Both the position numbers and the translations under genes were made by a program. From the NCBI GenBank assembly GCA_011316305.1, contig SAUG01000040.1:62001-126000 (forward strand): 64,000 nucleotides of DNA, written 5' to 3'. Source of the DNA: Rusavskia elegans (lineage: Eukaryota > Ascomycota > Lecanoromycetes > Teloschistales > Teloschistaceae). Below the pieces are notes generated by a model. That model had not been told where the DNA came from. It was given only the letters and a program-made list of their open reading frames with translations, and made no database searches. Below, piece after piece: positions 9,929 through 20,844 of the stretch (its first letter is position 1; each line of letters starts with the position of its first letter).

Positions 9929-10678
9929 AATTGGGCTGCTGTCAGCCACTTACTAAGGTCGAATATTCCTGTAGGGTTGCTCGGGTCAAAGACTATGCAT
10001 ATCAGGAGGTGAGTGCCACCGCCCGCCGGTTGAAAGAAAGCGAGCCAATTCCTGTTGACGCATAAACAGTATGAATTGACATAAAGCAAACTGATCGAAG
10101 TTGACGTCACTTGCCGTCGACGACACTCCTATCGTCAACATATATGCCAAGAAAGAAACCCTACGTACCTATAATAAGTCATCGATGATGACTTGGGGCT
10201 GAAAAGTCGTGCTAGATGAGTTGCTCGGGTACGTTCATTACCGCCACCATCATATCTAAATGCTACGCTTCACTGGAAGGCCTCTTTCTTCAGATAGATC
10301 CGACTGTTGTTAAAGCTTTCTAGATTTTCTAGATCAAATGACGTCTCCGTCATTTCTCTTGTCGTTCGGAGTATACAATAACAGTCCTGAGACGTGGATA
10401 GGTTCCAAGAACCAGTAAATCTTTGGCCATTCATGGAGTTATCGCTATTCGTCGTCATCTTTGAGCGACGCCGAGTACTGTATGGATCTTCGGACGCGGC
10501 ATACCATTTGATCGAGGAGATGAACAGCATTTGGTGACTCAACAGTCACCTCTGCCAGTCTGAATATTTCTCTACTACCTTCCTTAAGATATGAAGCCGC
10601 ACGCAACACCTCTAACAGTTCTCAAAAGCAAGTGCCCGGCCAGATCTGCTTTTTCATCGTCACGAGTGTCTGCAAGAG
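9929..10678. other. Intergenic or 5' exons not resolved
   Basis: Should contain the 5' part of the minus-strand gene at 9427 and the promoter of the RBR gene at 10679. A minus frame at 10270-10458 beginning MTTNSDNSMNGQRF could be a start exon, but no convincing splice path joins it. Confidence 0.3.
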
Positions 10679-11463
10679 ATGGCGCAAGATCAGTCCGATC
10701 CTCCAGGGCTGCTTCAGTGCGTAGTCTACGGTATACATGCTGCTTTCGCCTTCTACAAAGAAAAGCGTAGCTGCGTCATCTGCGACAAATTCTACCGTCA
10801 CAGAAGAGCACTTTTCCAGCCTTGTCCGAAGACAGCCTCACACCCATGGTGCGAGCTCTGTCTACGCTGTGAGCATCATACTCCATTCCTTTTCGCCGTT
10901 GTTTTTCCTGATGAAGGTTTACAGCAGCCATTCAAATCGCCTTCAAAACCCGCACCAGAGCCCAATGTTGCGACGACATCCCCCTATTCTGGCTCCGCCA
11001 CTTCGACCCAGCCCTCGCAAAGAAATACCAGCTCAAAGTCTGGCAACCCACAACCCCCAACGCAACCTACTGTTCAAATTCCATCTGCAATACCTTCTCC
11101 AACAACAAAGCAGCCTTGGACGACATCCTGACCTGCAAAAAATGTTCCACACAGACTTGTATTAAATGCAAGGAGGCTGCACATCCCGATGAATCCTGCG
11201 ATCAGGGCAAAGATCGCCAAAAGATGCTGAAGCTTGCCGGAGAGAAGAAGTGGACGCCTTGTCCGGCTTGCGGGCTGATTGTTGAGAGAGCGTATGGGTG
11301 TCGACGGATGGTGTGTGCGAGGTGCAAGGTGCAGTATTGCTATATGTGTGGGAGGACGTGGAAGGAGTGTTTTGAGGGGAAGCCGTGTACGCCGAATTAT
11401 ATGGACCATTACGCCAATGCTCCGGATGCTGTTCAAGGCGACGATGATGCTGGAGAAGCGTAA
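10679..11463 (+). CDS. RBR-type (RING-IBR-RING) E3 ubiquitin ligase, compact
   Basis: Two exons, 10679-10868 and 10925-11463 (intron 10869-10924: GTGAGC ... TTTACAG), give 242 aa with frame closing. RING1 starts at residue 32 (C-x2-C, then C49, H55, C58 and C61) and continues after the splice to QCCDDIP. The IBR covers YCSNSICNTF and CKKCSTQTCIKCKEAAHPDE. RING2 is CPACGLIVERAYGC followed by C-x2-C-x4-C-x2-C. The Cys of YGC sits where RBR ligases have the catalytic, thioester-forming Cys. The usual His after it (GCNHM) is replaced: GCRRM. There are almost no flanking domains, unlike Parkin or ARIH proteins; many Pezizomycotina carry such short RBR proteins. The target is unknown. Confidence 0.85.
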
Positions 11464-12211
11464 CATTGTTTTGCAAGACACTCTGGCTGCGAAAGCCTAC
11501 TCTTCATTTCATTCAGAGCGAATCAAAACAAGTGCATCCATCGTCTTTCTACCCAGGAATACTCAAGGATAACGAGTCTGCAGTCTATTGTGTTTGATCC
11601 CAAGACTACATAAATGTATCTCGAAAGAAGTGTTGGTAGCTGACTGCCAGAATCCTTAAAATTTTCTTGGAAGCCACGTGTGACGTTGTCCACGAATTCG
11701 GCGATATCAGAAACACAATTCACACGAATGGTATTGTGCCCGGTCGAACCCACGGTTCCACGGGGAATTAACGACCTATCAGTGCATGCAACAGGGACTG
11801 TGCTGGAATCGAAGCACTCAAAAACGGAAAAGCTATCACATCGAAATAGAGATATTGGATACTCGAGATTCCAGTCACATGGAGCTATATAAGCTGAAGC
11901 TCATTTCCAAGGCAATTTGACGTCTATACGTATTATGCAGGACTATACGTCTCGAGCCCGTCTGTTTCAGTCGTTGCATCCATACCTCGTAAGAGAAACT
12001 TTCTGAAAGACGCGTATATCAAATCCCGGTTGCCTATCCATTCTGTTGACCAGCGTTAGCAAGCATCAACACTCCAAGGCCAAGCGCCAAACCCACAAAA
12101 TGCACCTTCCATCCTCGCCGCCAGTCACATACGTTCTTTTCGCACACACAAACGAAACCAAGCCAAACAAATACACCTCTATTTCCAACACAACGACCGA
12201 GAGCACAAACA
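11464..12211. other. Intergenic
   Basis: About 750 bp of short, unsupported open frames. Nothing structured seen. Confidence 0.5.
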
Positions 12212-12823
12212 ATGGCGCTTTCAATCCTCCCTTTCTCCATCAAGCCACTCCTCCACAAGTCTCCCGAGCCCTACAAACCCAACCAGCGCACCCCTATCAA
12301 ACACAGGGAACCCAGCCCCATCCCTCCACCCGTCAGCCTCCCCATCCCTCCACCTCTCGGCCTCCCCCTCCCCTCCATCCTAATCCACCCATCCCCTTCC
12401 TCCCCAACACCCCCCTATTCACCAAACCTCGACCACGAAGCCTCGCGCCAAAACACCCTCACCCGAGCCCCGAAACCCAGATTCAAAAAAACACACCTCC
12501 GCCCTCTCCCCGCCGCCGCCAGCAATATCAAGCCGCGAACAAAAGCGTACCGAAAACTTCATCGCGAACGGAAAGCGCAGAGGGAGGTGGAAATTGGGAG
12601 GAAGATGGAGGAGAGATGGAGGAGGAGGGGAGAAAGGGAGATGAGGGCTGAGGTTGTTGGTGAGCGGGCTTATTATCGCTTGCATGAGGTGAAGGGGGGT
12701 GTGGTTTATTATGTGGAGAGGAGGAAGCGGGGGGTTAGGGCGAGGAAGGTGTGTGTTGAGGGGTTGGAGAGGAGATGGGGGAGCGGAAATGGAGGTGATG
12801 GGCTATTGAAGATAAAGGGGTAA
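12212..12823 (+). CDS. Hypothetical basic protein, 203 aa
   Basis: Single uninterrupted frame from ATG 12212. The N-terminal 80 residues are Pro/Ser-rich (PPPVSLPIPPPLGLPLPS). The second half is strongly basic and helical (RKLHRERKAQREVEIGRKME...RRRGER) and then contains a more ordered stretch, ERAYYRLHEVKGGVVYYVER. The coding strand switches from C-rich to G-rich near codon 115, as in the confirmed genes of this window, which supports a real gene. No family recognised. The N-terminus has no acidic residue until 18, so mitochondrial targeting is conceivable. Confidence 0.5.
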   Translation: MALSILPFSIKPLLHKSPEPYKPNQRTPIKHREPSPIPPPVSLPIPPPLGLPLPSILIHPSPSSPTPPYSPNLDHEASRQNTLTRAPKPRFKKTHLRPLPAAASNIKPRTKAYRKLHRERKAQREVEIGRKMEERWRRRGEREMRAEVVGERAYYRLHEVKGGVVYYVERRKRGVRARKVCVEGLERRWGSGNGGDGLLKIKG

Positions 12824-13414
12824 GCAGGGGAGAACAATTGAGGGGGACGGTAGGGACATCTTAGCTTTGGGCTCGATGGAGGATGGAGGCAATTAGAAGG
12901 ACGCGGACATCGAAATCATTGACTCTGTCTGTAAGAGTCTGTATGGAGAGTATGTCATGTATGATCGGATCCTCGAGATCCTGCGACCGGTTTTGGAGGC
13001 TTAGTCGAGATTGAAAGGCGTAACTTCAGGTATCGGTATATTTGATCTACCTTGATTTTGGAGGGAAGAGAACGCGCAAAGCACTCATTATCCGGAAACG
13101 TCATTGGTATAAGTTCGCGATGTTATGGTTGAGCGATAAGAGTGCGTTATTCGGATTATCTATGTCCGTAGTCATAAAGCCAACAACGCGAAAACATAGA
13201 GGCAGTTAAAATAGCATGATGCTATCATAAATATTTGTCTACGTGCCCCTAGGCTGTCTAAAATTAGTTCTTTGGACCATACTCCCCTCGGCTCATCAAT
13301 CTTTCACCCAACGATACCAGCCAGCACCGACCACTAACTGTAATTATCACCATCGAAAAAACAAACCAATATCTCGCCAAACAGCGTCCACAAACGAAAA
13401 CCACACGAAAAACC
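12824..13414. other. Intergenic
   Basis: Space between two convergent hypothetical genes. A short palindrome, ATAGCATGATGCTAT, lies near 13211-13225. Nothing else seen. Confidence 0.5.
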
Positions 13415-13948
13415 CTACATCGAAAGCGCGTCCCGTAAAATCCTCTTCAATATCTCATCGGCCAGCCTCCCTTTCCCCCGCCGCACCTTCTCCCTCCCCT
13501 TCTCCCCCTCCCTCCGTTCCTCCTCCCTCACCACCGAACTCCCCACAAACCCATCCTTCTCCTCCCTCCAAACCCGCACACCCAATTTCCCCCTTCCTTC
13601 TTCCTCCCCATTCAACCTCCTCAAATGCACCCTCATCTCATCCCTTCGATCCAAAAACCAGCTCAACCGCGCCTCCCTTTCTTTCTCTTCGGGCGAATCA
13701 CTATTTTCGAGAAGCTTTGCTTCGGCTGCGATGATGGAGGTTAGGGAGGCGATGTTTTGAGCGTGCCATGAGTTGGGGGAGGTGGGTGTTCTTTTGGTGG
13801 CGCTGAGGTGGGGTGGAGAGGTAACGTATTTGGCGTTTTGGGGGTTTAGGTTGTCAGGGTTGTTGTGGTGGTGGTGTAGGCGAGGCGGTGAGGAGGATTG
13901 AGTGAGGCTTGTTGAGCTGAGGGAGGGTTTGTGGGGGCAGTGGGTCAT
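13415..13948 (-). CDS. Hypothetical protein, 177 aa
   Basis: Single frame from 13948 to 13415. The N-terminus is Ser/Pro/His-rich with a HHHHNN run. The middle (NSWHAQNIASLTSIIAAEAK) and the region EEKEREARLSWFLDRRDEMR are helical and look ordered. The C-terminal 60 residues are highly charged, mainly Arg, Glu and Lys. The coding strand is C-rich at the 5' end and G-rich at the 3' end. No family recognised. Confidence 0.5.
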   Translation of the reverse strand: MTHCPHKPSLSSTSLTQSSSPPRLHHHHNNPDNLNPQNAKYVTSPPHLSATKRTPTSPNSWHAQNIASLTSIIAAEAKLLENSDSPEEKEREARLSWFLDRRDEMRVHLRRLNGEEEGRGKLGVRVWREEKDGFVGSSVVREEERREGEKGREKVRRGKGRLADEILKRILRDALSM

Positions 13949-15284
13949 TCGTGTGGGCGGCGTTTTGATTCGGGTGGGGGGTGGATGAGGATGAGAGGGA
14001 GGGGTTTGTTTGATGGTTTGAGATGGGAATGGGGGATGGTGAAGATTTGTTGGAGGTGGAGTGTGTTTGTTGAGATGGGAGATGACATTTTGGATTTTGA
14101 GATTGGGAGTATGGGTATGGAGATGGTGAAGTAGAGGGTAGTGATATCTTGTAGTGGGACAGAAGTGAATTTTTATACCCTGGGACTATATGGCTGATAT
14201 ATTGCCAAACAAGAGACGATGGAACTAAGCTCGATGGGGACTTACAATCTCGATTAGTGTGAGAGGATTGTGAGTCTTACCTTTTGCATGGGCACTTGCG
14301 CAAGTTTGAGCAGGTTGCGGCATAAATTTATCTCTGGACTCCTGTCACCCCAGCTTGCGATATGAACGGCTTTAAAAGACCCTAATGTTTTCTCTTTAGC
14401 CAAACCATCTTTGGGTTCACGATACGACTGAAACCACTTGCTCTCATCGGTTGGCTTTTGCAGCGCTGAAGGATTCGAATAGCGCATGTCGTCGATTTTT
14501 TTCAGTTTCCAGCGAAGTAATCTAACAGGAAGTCTGGTTCGAAAGCCATAAGAACCTGCGTCGGTTTAGTCCCGATCACCTCCTATCGACCACGATGAAA
14601 AAAATGGTTGGACTCATCTCTGATCCCGTCAAAAGACTCCCCTGAGTGGCTATATAATTCCATACACATATGTCAAGACAAGACGTCAGGGTAATTGGCA
14701 TATTGTTTCGCTGAGGATACCCTCGAAAAAGAAGAGCGTGGAGAGATACACTAAGAACTAGTATAAGGATAGAGGACACAGGCGTGACTATCCCATACCA
14801 TGAAAAAGGAATCTCATGCACTGGTACAGCATCGGAGTTGGCTGGCGGTCGAGAAGGCGGATACCTACCTACCTTGCCAGGGAAGTCACCGGAAACAGAC
14901 CAAATCGAGTCAAGATACTCGAGGCAGCCACTAATCATAAGTAACCTACCTTCAGCTTGGGTGCCTTGTGCTTTAGGGAATCGTTGAGGCAGCAAAATTC
15001 GTAGTCGGTCATGTGCTAGATGTTTTACCGGAAGCGGCGAAGTAGGACCGCTTCACATGGGTACAACAGTATTAGCAGTCATATTGAGCTCTTCACACAT
15101 TGATATCAGTCAAAGAAAATTATCCTGGTCATGGGATATGACGTCCAGGAGCAAGAGGAGTCAAACCTCCAGAGCACCGGAAAGGTATAAATATCACTGC
15201 TTCCATTACCTTTCCAGGATCCATTGCTTCTCTCACGCTTCTTCCTTTGTAGATTCCTTTTGCTCAGAGACAACCGCCGCAATA
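13949..15284. other. Intergenic
   Basis: Contains only weak frames; a minus frame 14576-14995 has one hydrophobic stretch but no splice or family support. The right end holds the promoter of the gene at 15285, including a TATA box. Confidence 0.4.
15186..15193 (+). promoter_or_regulatory. TATA box
   Basis: TATAAATA about 92-99 nt upstream of the ATG at 15285, followed by a CT-rich stretch (15220-15275) of the kind found around fungal transcription starts. Confidence 0.5.
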
Positions 15285-15848
15285 ATGTCTGGAGCGAATC
15301 GCCAATATTGGACACCGGATGGAGAGCCACCGAACGGAGGGCTTCCTTACGGTATACCTCACTACCCCCCCAACCCGATCACCGAAATGTTTTTACCCCG
15401 TCAGGCAGCTGTCCAAACTCCCACTCAAGCTCTAGCTCCAACTCCAAGCCCATCTAAAATACCGTATCCCTGTCCAGGAAGGGCGAAATACAATCAGCAA
15501 TCTCCAGATTTTGGGAAGGCCAATCGTACACATTTCATGATCACCTTCCAGCTCCACCTGGACTTATCGAGGCCGGTTCGACCCCGCGAAATCGGATTCG
15601 AGATCTGGAGTGTGCCTAGCGATCTTCCCGTTGGGCAGCTAATTCGAGAGATGGGGGCACCACAAGATTCACATTCAAAATATGGAATCACTGAATTGCA
15701 TGAGCTCGGCGATGGATGGTTCGAAGAGGGTCAAAGTATATTTTTAAATAGTGACCCTGCGAGGAAGTCGCTGAGGGACGTTGGCTGGGATAGTAATCGA
15801 GGGACTGTGGCGAAGCCGGTGGGGATAAAGATCTGCAGAAAGACATAG
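15285..15848 (+). CDS. Hypothetical protein, 187 aa
   Basis: ATG 15285 is preferred over the upstream in-frame codons because of the TATA box and pyrimidine tract just before it and the typical start MSGANRQYWTPDG. Residues 1-85 are Pro/Gly-rich and probably disordered. Residues 90-187 look folded (FMITFQLHLDLSRPVRPREI, ELHELGDGWFEEGQSIFL). No signal peptide, membrane segment or recognised family. Confidence 0.6.
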   Translation: MSGANRQYWTPDGEPPNGGLPYGIPHYPPNPITEMFLPRQAAVQTPTQALAPTPSPSKIPYPCPGRAKYNQQSPDFGKANRTHFMITFQLHLDLSRPVRPREIGFEIWSVPSDLPVGQLIREMGAPQDSHSKYGITELHELGDGWFEEGQSIFLNSDPARKSLRDVGWDSNRGTVAKPVGIKICRKT

Positions 15849-15987
15849 GGTCTGTAGTAAGTTGTGTAGCTCTCTTGTGGTTGTATGCGTGTAGGATTCG
15901 GAATTTTAGCCTTGCGTGTTTGGAAAGATATAAATGGATAACGATCAAAGATAGTCCGAACTTCATGTAGATATCTTGGCGTGCCTC

Positions 15988-16410
15988 TCAGTTGTCCGCC
16001 AATTGCATCCAGTATCGTCCCTTTCTTTTTCTCTTCGAAGGATAGCAAACTAATGCCATGACCGGCAATAGCTGTCCCCATTCCCAACCCTGTGTTTTCT
16101 TCTTCTCCCTCTTTGCCACTCTAGCGCCCGGTCCGCAATGCTCAGTTTTGCTGCGCTTCTGATCCCTTTCGCTGAGAGCCACCTCTTCCGACGAGCGATG
16201 ATATGTCTGAAATACCCACGGTGAGTCTGGAGGGTGCAGGTAGTGGCAATCGTAGGCTGGTTGAGGGGTTGGAAGTCCATGCCTGGATGTTCTTTCATCA
16301 GTGACCTCGTTGGTGTAATTGTATTGATCTTCGTCTGGTGGCGTGACAAGGAGTGATGGAGTTGGCGTCGTCTGAAAGATTGTGTGAATGAATTCTGTGA
16401 ATCGCTGCAT
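15988..16410 (-). CDS. Hypothetical protein, 140 aa
   Basis: Single minus frame from ATG 16410. Polar, with a TPPDEDQYNY segment and a basic region (RDQKRSKTEH, AKREKKKTQ). No domain recognised. The end may be altered by an intron, since the last 30 residues read unlike the rest. Confidence 0.4.
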   Translation of the reverse strand: MQRFTEFIHTIFQTTPTPSLLVTPPDEDQYNYTNEVTDERTSRHGLPTPQPAYDCHYLHPPDSPWVFQTYHRSSEEVALSERDQKRSKTEHCGPGARVAKREKKKTQGWEWGQLLPVMALVCYPSKRKRKGRYWMQLADN

Positions 16411-16573
16411 ACTTAGATTCGGATGGTGATGATGAGGTCAAAGGGATATACTGTAAATAGAGATTAGGTAGCGATAGAGATATAGCGAGCAGAGGAAGTT
16501 GAAGAGTAAAGCCTGACCGTGGATGAGCAGTAAATGTGAATGACCCAGGCCTTCACCACTGCAATCACCATCC

Positions 16574-18506
16574 TCATGATCTGAATAACCTCAATCCTTC
16601 CTCTGCTCGTTCATCCTCTTCACTCTCATCTCCGTTCATCCACTTATCATCTCCTCTCGTCACCTTCATCCCGAGTAGTCCTTTGAACAACTCTTCACGT
16701 TGCTTCTCCCCCCACGTGCCTCGATCGTCCGGCGCCATGAAATTCTGTACTTTCTCATGTACCATGTATCTTATCTTCCGCCCTTTGCTTGCTTTGGCAT
16801 CAACTCGTTTCTTGTGGATGCGGAGAGCAGGGTCTTTGATGCCAGGGATGGTAGCGGAGGCAACGCCGGGGATGGGGATGGTGTTGGACTGATGGTCGGA
16901 GGAGCGCTGTTCGAGGAGATCACGGAGCAGCAGTGAGTAGAAGTCTGTATCGTCGTAGATTGGTATAGTGTCTGAATAAGAGGAGGATATGTCATTGCTG
17001 GCCGATTTAGAGGATGATACAGCAGCAGCCGCCTGGAGCGGTGCGCAAGAACGCGGGATCTGGGTCTTTGCGACAAGTTTGTCCAAATTCGTGTCGGATG
17101 CGAGTTGCTGCTCCAGGACTGCGGAGAGCGGGTGTTGTGTTTGTGTAGCAGCAAATTTGTTAGCGCGAGGGAGCGTCGAGACCGGAGTAGTCTTGGAGGA
17201 CCATTTGTTGAGTGTGGAGAGGCGTTGAGGCCGCATTTGACGCTCATGCGCTTGCATTCTTATCCATAGGTTGGAGATTGACGTGGCAGGGTCCGTCTGA
17301 ATAGAAGGGGATGGTGTTAATTTGTTTAGGGTAACGCTGGACTCCAAGGTTTGGCGGAGGGAGTCCAGTGTCGACCAAAGCCTCATAGCAGCCTCTTCGG
17401 CTGCTTCTACAGGTGGGCAAGTGGGATCGCCCGAAATAGGACGTGTGGTCTGGAGAGAATTAGTAGCCATCAGGGCTTTCTGTAACCGAATGCGAATATT
17501 TAGTAAAGAGTCGAATGTAGTACGTTGCTGCTTGATAGCGCGGCCCTTGGCCACATCGGATTTGGCAGCTTTTGAGAGGTTCGAGGTCATAACCTTTTGC
17601 GACTCTGTCATTATCTTGCGGAGAGCCGCTCGGTCAGCATCAGCAGGCGGAGATGCAGAGCTGCGATCTGAGCTCGATGCTGTAGGTCGCGATTCTTCAT
17701 CCTCGGACGCGAGATTACTCATGTCTTCCATGTCAGCATCACCGTTTCCATCAACGCTGTTTCCAGACTCCAGAGTCGTCTCGTTGACACCATTGCTGAT
17801 GCCGTTGATGTTATCGACTCCTCCACTTGTCTCGACTGTATCAGAATTCATATCACTGAACCCTCCACTGTCCTCGTCTATCTCTTGGACGTCCACCAGG
17901 CGACTGCCTGTGTGCTGCTCGCGCGCTGCTTCTCGACCACTCTTACATCCTCGAAAAGCATAATTTGAGAACCTTTCCCCGGCATCTTCTCCAAAAGCCT
18001 CGTTGGTGTCGATCTCGTCATCCTGCCCAATATCCTTTCCCAACTCCAGATCAACAGTATCGGGGTCCGCGTACTCGTCACTGTCGCTGGCATCGCTTGA
18101 GCCATCTTGTCGACTTCGATCGGACGCAAAAGGGTCGTCATCGCTAACATCCGGGCCATTGAAAAGGCTTTTCCGACTTATGTGGGAACCACTATATTCA
18201 GGGCCGAGGACTGGGACATCAGCTTTGCGAAGCTGACCCTTCCTTGTCAAGTCAGCATTGCGTTTCTGAAAATGCGTTTTCACTTCGCCCACCCAGTATC
18301 AATGTAGTGTTCTGTTGCCTGAGCACTGTCATCGTCACTGCTACCCTCACTTGAGTCTCCGCGATCTGGTTGTTCGGGATCAATGTCTGGAGCATGTTTA
18401 GCTGGTGCGATTGGCTGAGTGTTGAGGGACTCATACCTTTAGGAGTTGGGTCATGGAGATCCGCGACCTCTTCAGCCAAAGTTCTGGTCGCTTTCCGTTT
18501 CGGCAT
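16574..18506 (-). CDS. BFR2: Bfr2/AATF ribosome biogenesis protein
   Basis: Three exons, 18506-18437, 18386-18293 and 18242-16574, give 610 aa. The introns are 18387-18436 and 18243-18292, each 50 nt, and both junctions close. The second junction restores EHYIDTGKGQLRKADVPVLG, the conserved AATF segment. Acidic Ser/Asp tracts follow. The AATF leucine-zipper region is at about residues 270-420. The C-terminal TRAUB region is recognised from DTDFYSLLLRDLLEQR, then KGRKIRYMVHEKVQNFMAP and REELFKGLLGMK. Bfr2 is part of the SSU processome and is needed for early 18S rRNA processing in the nucleolus. Confidence 0.93.
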
Positions 18507-18867
18507 TCTGTCGCTTGGTTTAGAGTCAAATTTCGTTGGGGTTGACGACGAATTTCGGCCTTCGCACGAGGTTTTAGCGGATTTAACGGATTTAAATGAA
18601 TTTTGCCGTAGCAGTTCCCCTTTTTTGGAATATTAATCTGAGAATAACAAAGATAATGGGTTTACACTTTCTCTGACGAAAACATTTTCAGGTAAATACG
18701 CTCTGCTGATACGAGTCTTTAGTAAAACGAGCAAGTCAAATCCCAGAGCGCTTTCGGCCGTTACACCTCGAGCAGCAAGCCTCCTTGTCTGTTCTCTTGT
18801 GCAGACATGCAGTCATCGTGATTCCGCGAAAGCAACCATACTTCCGATCTCCTTAGTTTGAACCTCT
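18507..18867. other. Intergenic
   Basis: Promoter of BFR2 plus the 3' end of the next minus-strand gene. Nothing else seen. Confidence 0.6.
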
Positions 18868-20844
18868 TCAGTACTCCTCCAGCTCTAGCTCCAATTCCTC
18901 TTCCATACCTGGCTGCAGTGGCAATCCTAGGCTATCATTCAGTAGGCTATCAGGTAGAAGCTGGCTTTCCGTCATAGGAACTCCATTCCAGCCTTGATAT
19001 CCCATGTAGGTATCAGCTGCTCGGCCCTTCCTAGTATGAAAAGGGGAAGATGACGAAAGGGCCTGCCGTTGTTGTGACGGCGACGAACGTATTTGCAGTT
19101 GTGCGTTTCGAACTGGTGTCTGGTGCGGAATTTGAGTGTGTCGAAGAGAGGCTTGAGTCGTATCGGTCGTAGTTGCTTGGGAGGGCGGAATTGGAGGTAA
19201 CAATTGCAGGTCGGTCGACGAATCAGTGTTGGTGCGGCGGTTAACAAGCGGCAAGGATGGCTCGTGAGAAGGTGTATCTGCCGTAACAGCATCTCCGTCT
19301 GTCTTGGAAGTGTCACCATCGTTCTCCAAAGGCGGTGTATAGTCTCTCCAGGCATTCTCAAATTGAGATTCTGTCTCAAGGACAGGACCGCGCTGTACAC
19401 GGGTAGTCGAGCCAAATTGAGACACTTCATGGGCTAGTCTCGTCGCTGCCTCGTCGCTAATGAGGGAAGGATCTGAGTCTTGGTCTTGCCGCGGAGCTGA
19501 CAATGGATTTGGCCTTGGATTTGTTTGCCGTATTGGCTGCAAGAGTAGTTGAGTGGAGACGGTTTCAAATGAATCATTGTCAACATCGTCATCATCACAT
19601 GGGGATGGCGCCTGTCCTACAGATCCCTGATTCTGAAAATTGAGCGACTTGGTCGCTGATGCGTTCGGGGGGACTCCACTAGACCTAGGAGCCGATGGCG
19701 GCCGATATTTCTCGTCATCGATGGCTCTTCGAGAGCTTTGGCTGGCTGGATCTACGACGTCATCGTCAGAGTCCGCGATTGTTTCTTTCCTCTTAATGAT
19801 GCGGAGACTTCGTTCACCAGGTAAAACGGGCAACGACAGTCCAATGTTAGTATTATCAGCCAGTGGCGGATCGGTGGGTGTTTTTGAATGTGAATGCTCC
19901 TGAGTAATTTGTGGCCGTGGTGCCGATGTTCTGTTGATAGTTGTTGGGTGATTTTGAACGATTAATGGGAAGAAGGATTCGCTGTCCTCATTCTCCACTT
20001 CGGTACTGTCGGCCACCTCCAGTTTCGGGGCCCATAGTACGCTTTTCCTCCGCGAAGTTGCCTGGCTCTTTGATGGTGTGTTGACCGAGCGCTCTTTCAG
20101 GGGTGTGATGTCCTGAATATCTCTGCTACTTCTCTTGCGGGCTGAAATGGGGGTGTCTGCTGGGGACTGAGATGATGGAATCACCTTTCTCCGTACTGTT
20201 GTGGGGGTTTTGGGGGGTGGCATCGTCATGTCCTGACTTTCTGGCAAGGGAGGAGCACGGGCGATTGATGATTGATGTTCATCCTCCGATGGTGAGAGCT
20301 CAAGCCCTTTTTGAGCATCAGCTTCAGCAGCTCTTTTCTTAGCACTCCTTGTTTGCACGGTGCGAGCAACTGGCGTGGTCGAGGTTGACTTCCGTTTCTT
20401 TCGCCGCGAGGGGGGATCAAGAGGCTCGGTAACAGAGTGCAAATGATGTTCGTCCGAGTAAATTTGCTGTCTGAAAGGGTCCATCTGGGTGATTGTGTGC
20501 TTTTGAGGGGGTAGCTTGCTTCCTCGTTGCTTTTTCTTTGGCGGCATAGTGGGCAGCGCGTCGAAATCCAGATCCTCTGCTCCATCGAAGGAGGTGAAAC
20601 TAGACGATAGATGAGAAAAAGAGGGTACAATCTGGGTCAAGGTTTGCTGGCGCCTGTCGATTGGAGTTGATGATTTGGAGGTCTTGGGGTTGCTGGAATG
20701 ACGTCGATGTGGGAAGACACGCTGTACGGGTGGGGGAGTCCTTCCGTCCTCAATCACTCTGACAGGTGGAAGACTCCGTCTGGTGCTTGTTTGCATCGTT
20801 CTTCTGTTGTGTGCCGGCAGTGCGAACAGCTGCTGAATCAACAA
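18868..20844 (-). CDS. Large disordered, basic/acidic nuclear-type protein (658 aa)
   Basis: One long frame without introns. Met17 (MQTSTRRSLPP) may be the true start. It has almost no ordered stretch: Ser, Thr, Pro and Gln dominate, with basic clusters that look like nuclear localisation signals (PPKKKQRGSK, SRRKKRKS, RSAKKRAAE). Two short similar motifs occur near the N-terminus: RRQQTLTQIVPSF and KHTITQMDPFRQQ. Further on are IPSSQSPADTP, ETESQFENAW and MTESQLLPDS, and an acidic C-terminal end. Proteins of this design occur across Pezizomycotina as conserved hypotheticals. I do not assign a function; the QTLTQI motif is only loosely like a PCNA-binding box. Confidence 0.75.
   Translation of the reverse strand: MLIQQLFALPAHNRRTMQTSTRRSLPPVRVIEDGRTPPPVQRVFPHRRHSSNPKTSKSSTPIDRRQQTLTQIVPSFSHLSSSFTSFDGAEDLDFDALPTMPPKKKQRGSKLPPQKHTITQMDPFRQQIYSDEHHLHSVTEPLDPPSRRKKRKSTSTTPVARTVQTRSAKKRAAEADAQKGLELSPSEDEHQSSIARAPPLPESQDMTMPPPKTPTTVRRKVIPSSQSPADTPISARKRSSRDIQDITPLKERSVNTPSKSQATSRRKSVLWAPKLEVADSTEVENEDSESFFPLIVQNHPTTINRTSAPRPQITQEHSHSKTPTDPPLADNTNIGLSLPVLPGERSLRIIKRKETIADSDDDVVDPASQSSRRAIDDEKYRPPSAPRSSGVPPNASATKSLNFQNQGSVGQAPSPCDDDDVDNDSFETVSTQLLLQPIRQTNPRPNPLSAPRQDQDSDPSLISDEAATRLAHEVSQFGSTTRVQRGPVLETESQFENAWRDYTPPLENDGDTSKTDGDAVTADTPSHEPSLPLVNRRTNTDSSTDLQLLPPIPPSQATTTDTTQASLRHTQIPHQTPVRNAQLQIRSSPSQQRQALSSSSPFHTRKGRAADTYMGYQGWNGVPMTESQLLPDSLLNDSLGLPLQPGMEEELELELEEY

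Noticed and set aside
20226..20630. Open frames antisense to or overlapping the 658-aa gene, RAD4, TRM7, COQ5 and AKR
   Set aside because: They are shadow frames with no conserved motif; their composition follows the gene on the other frame.
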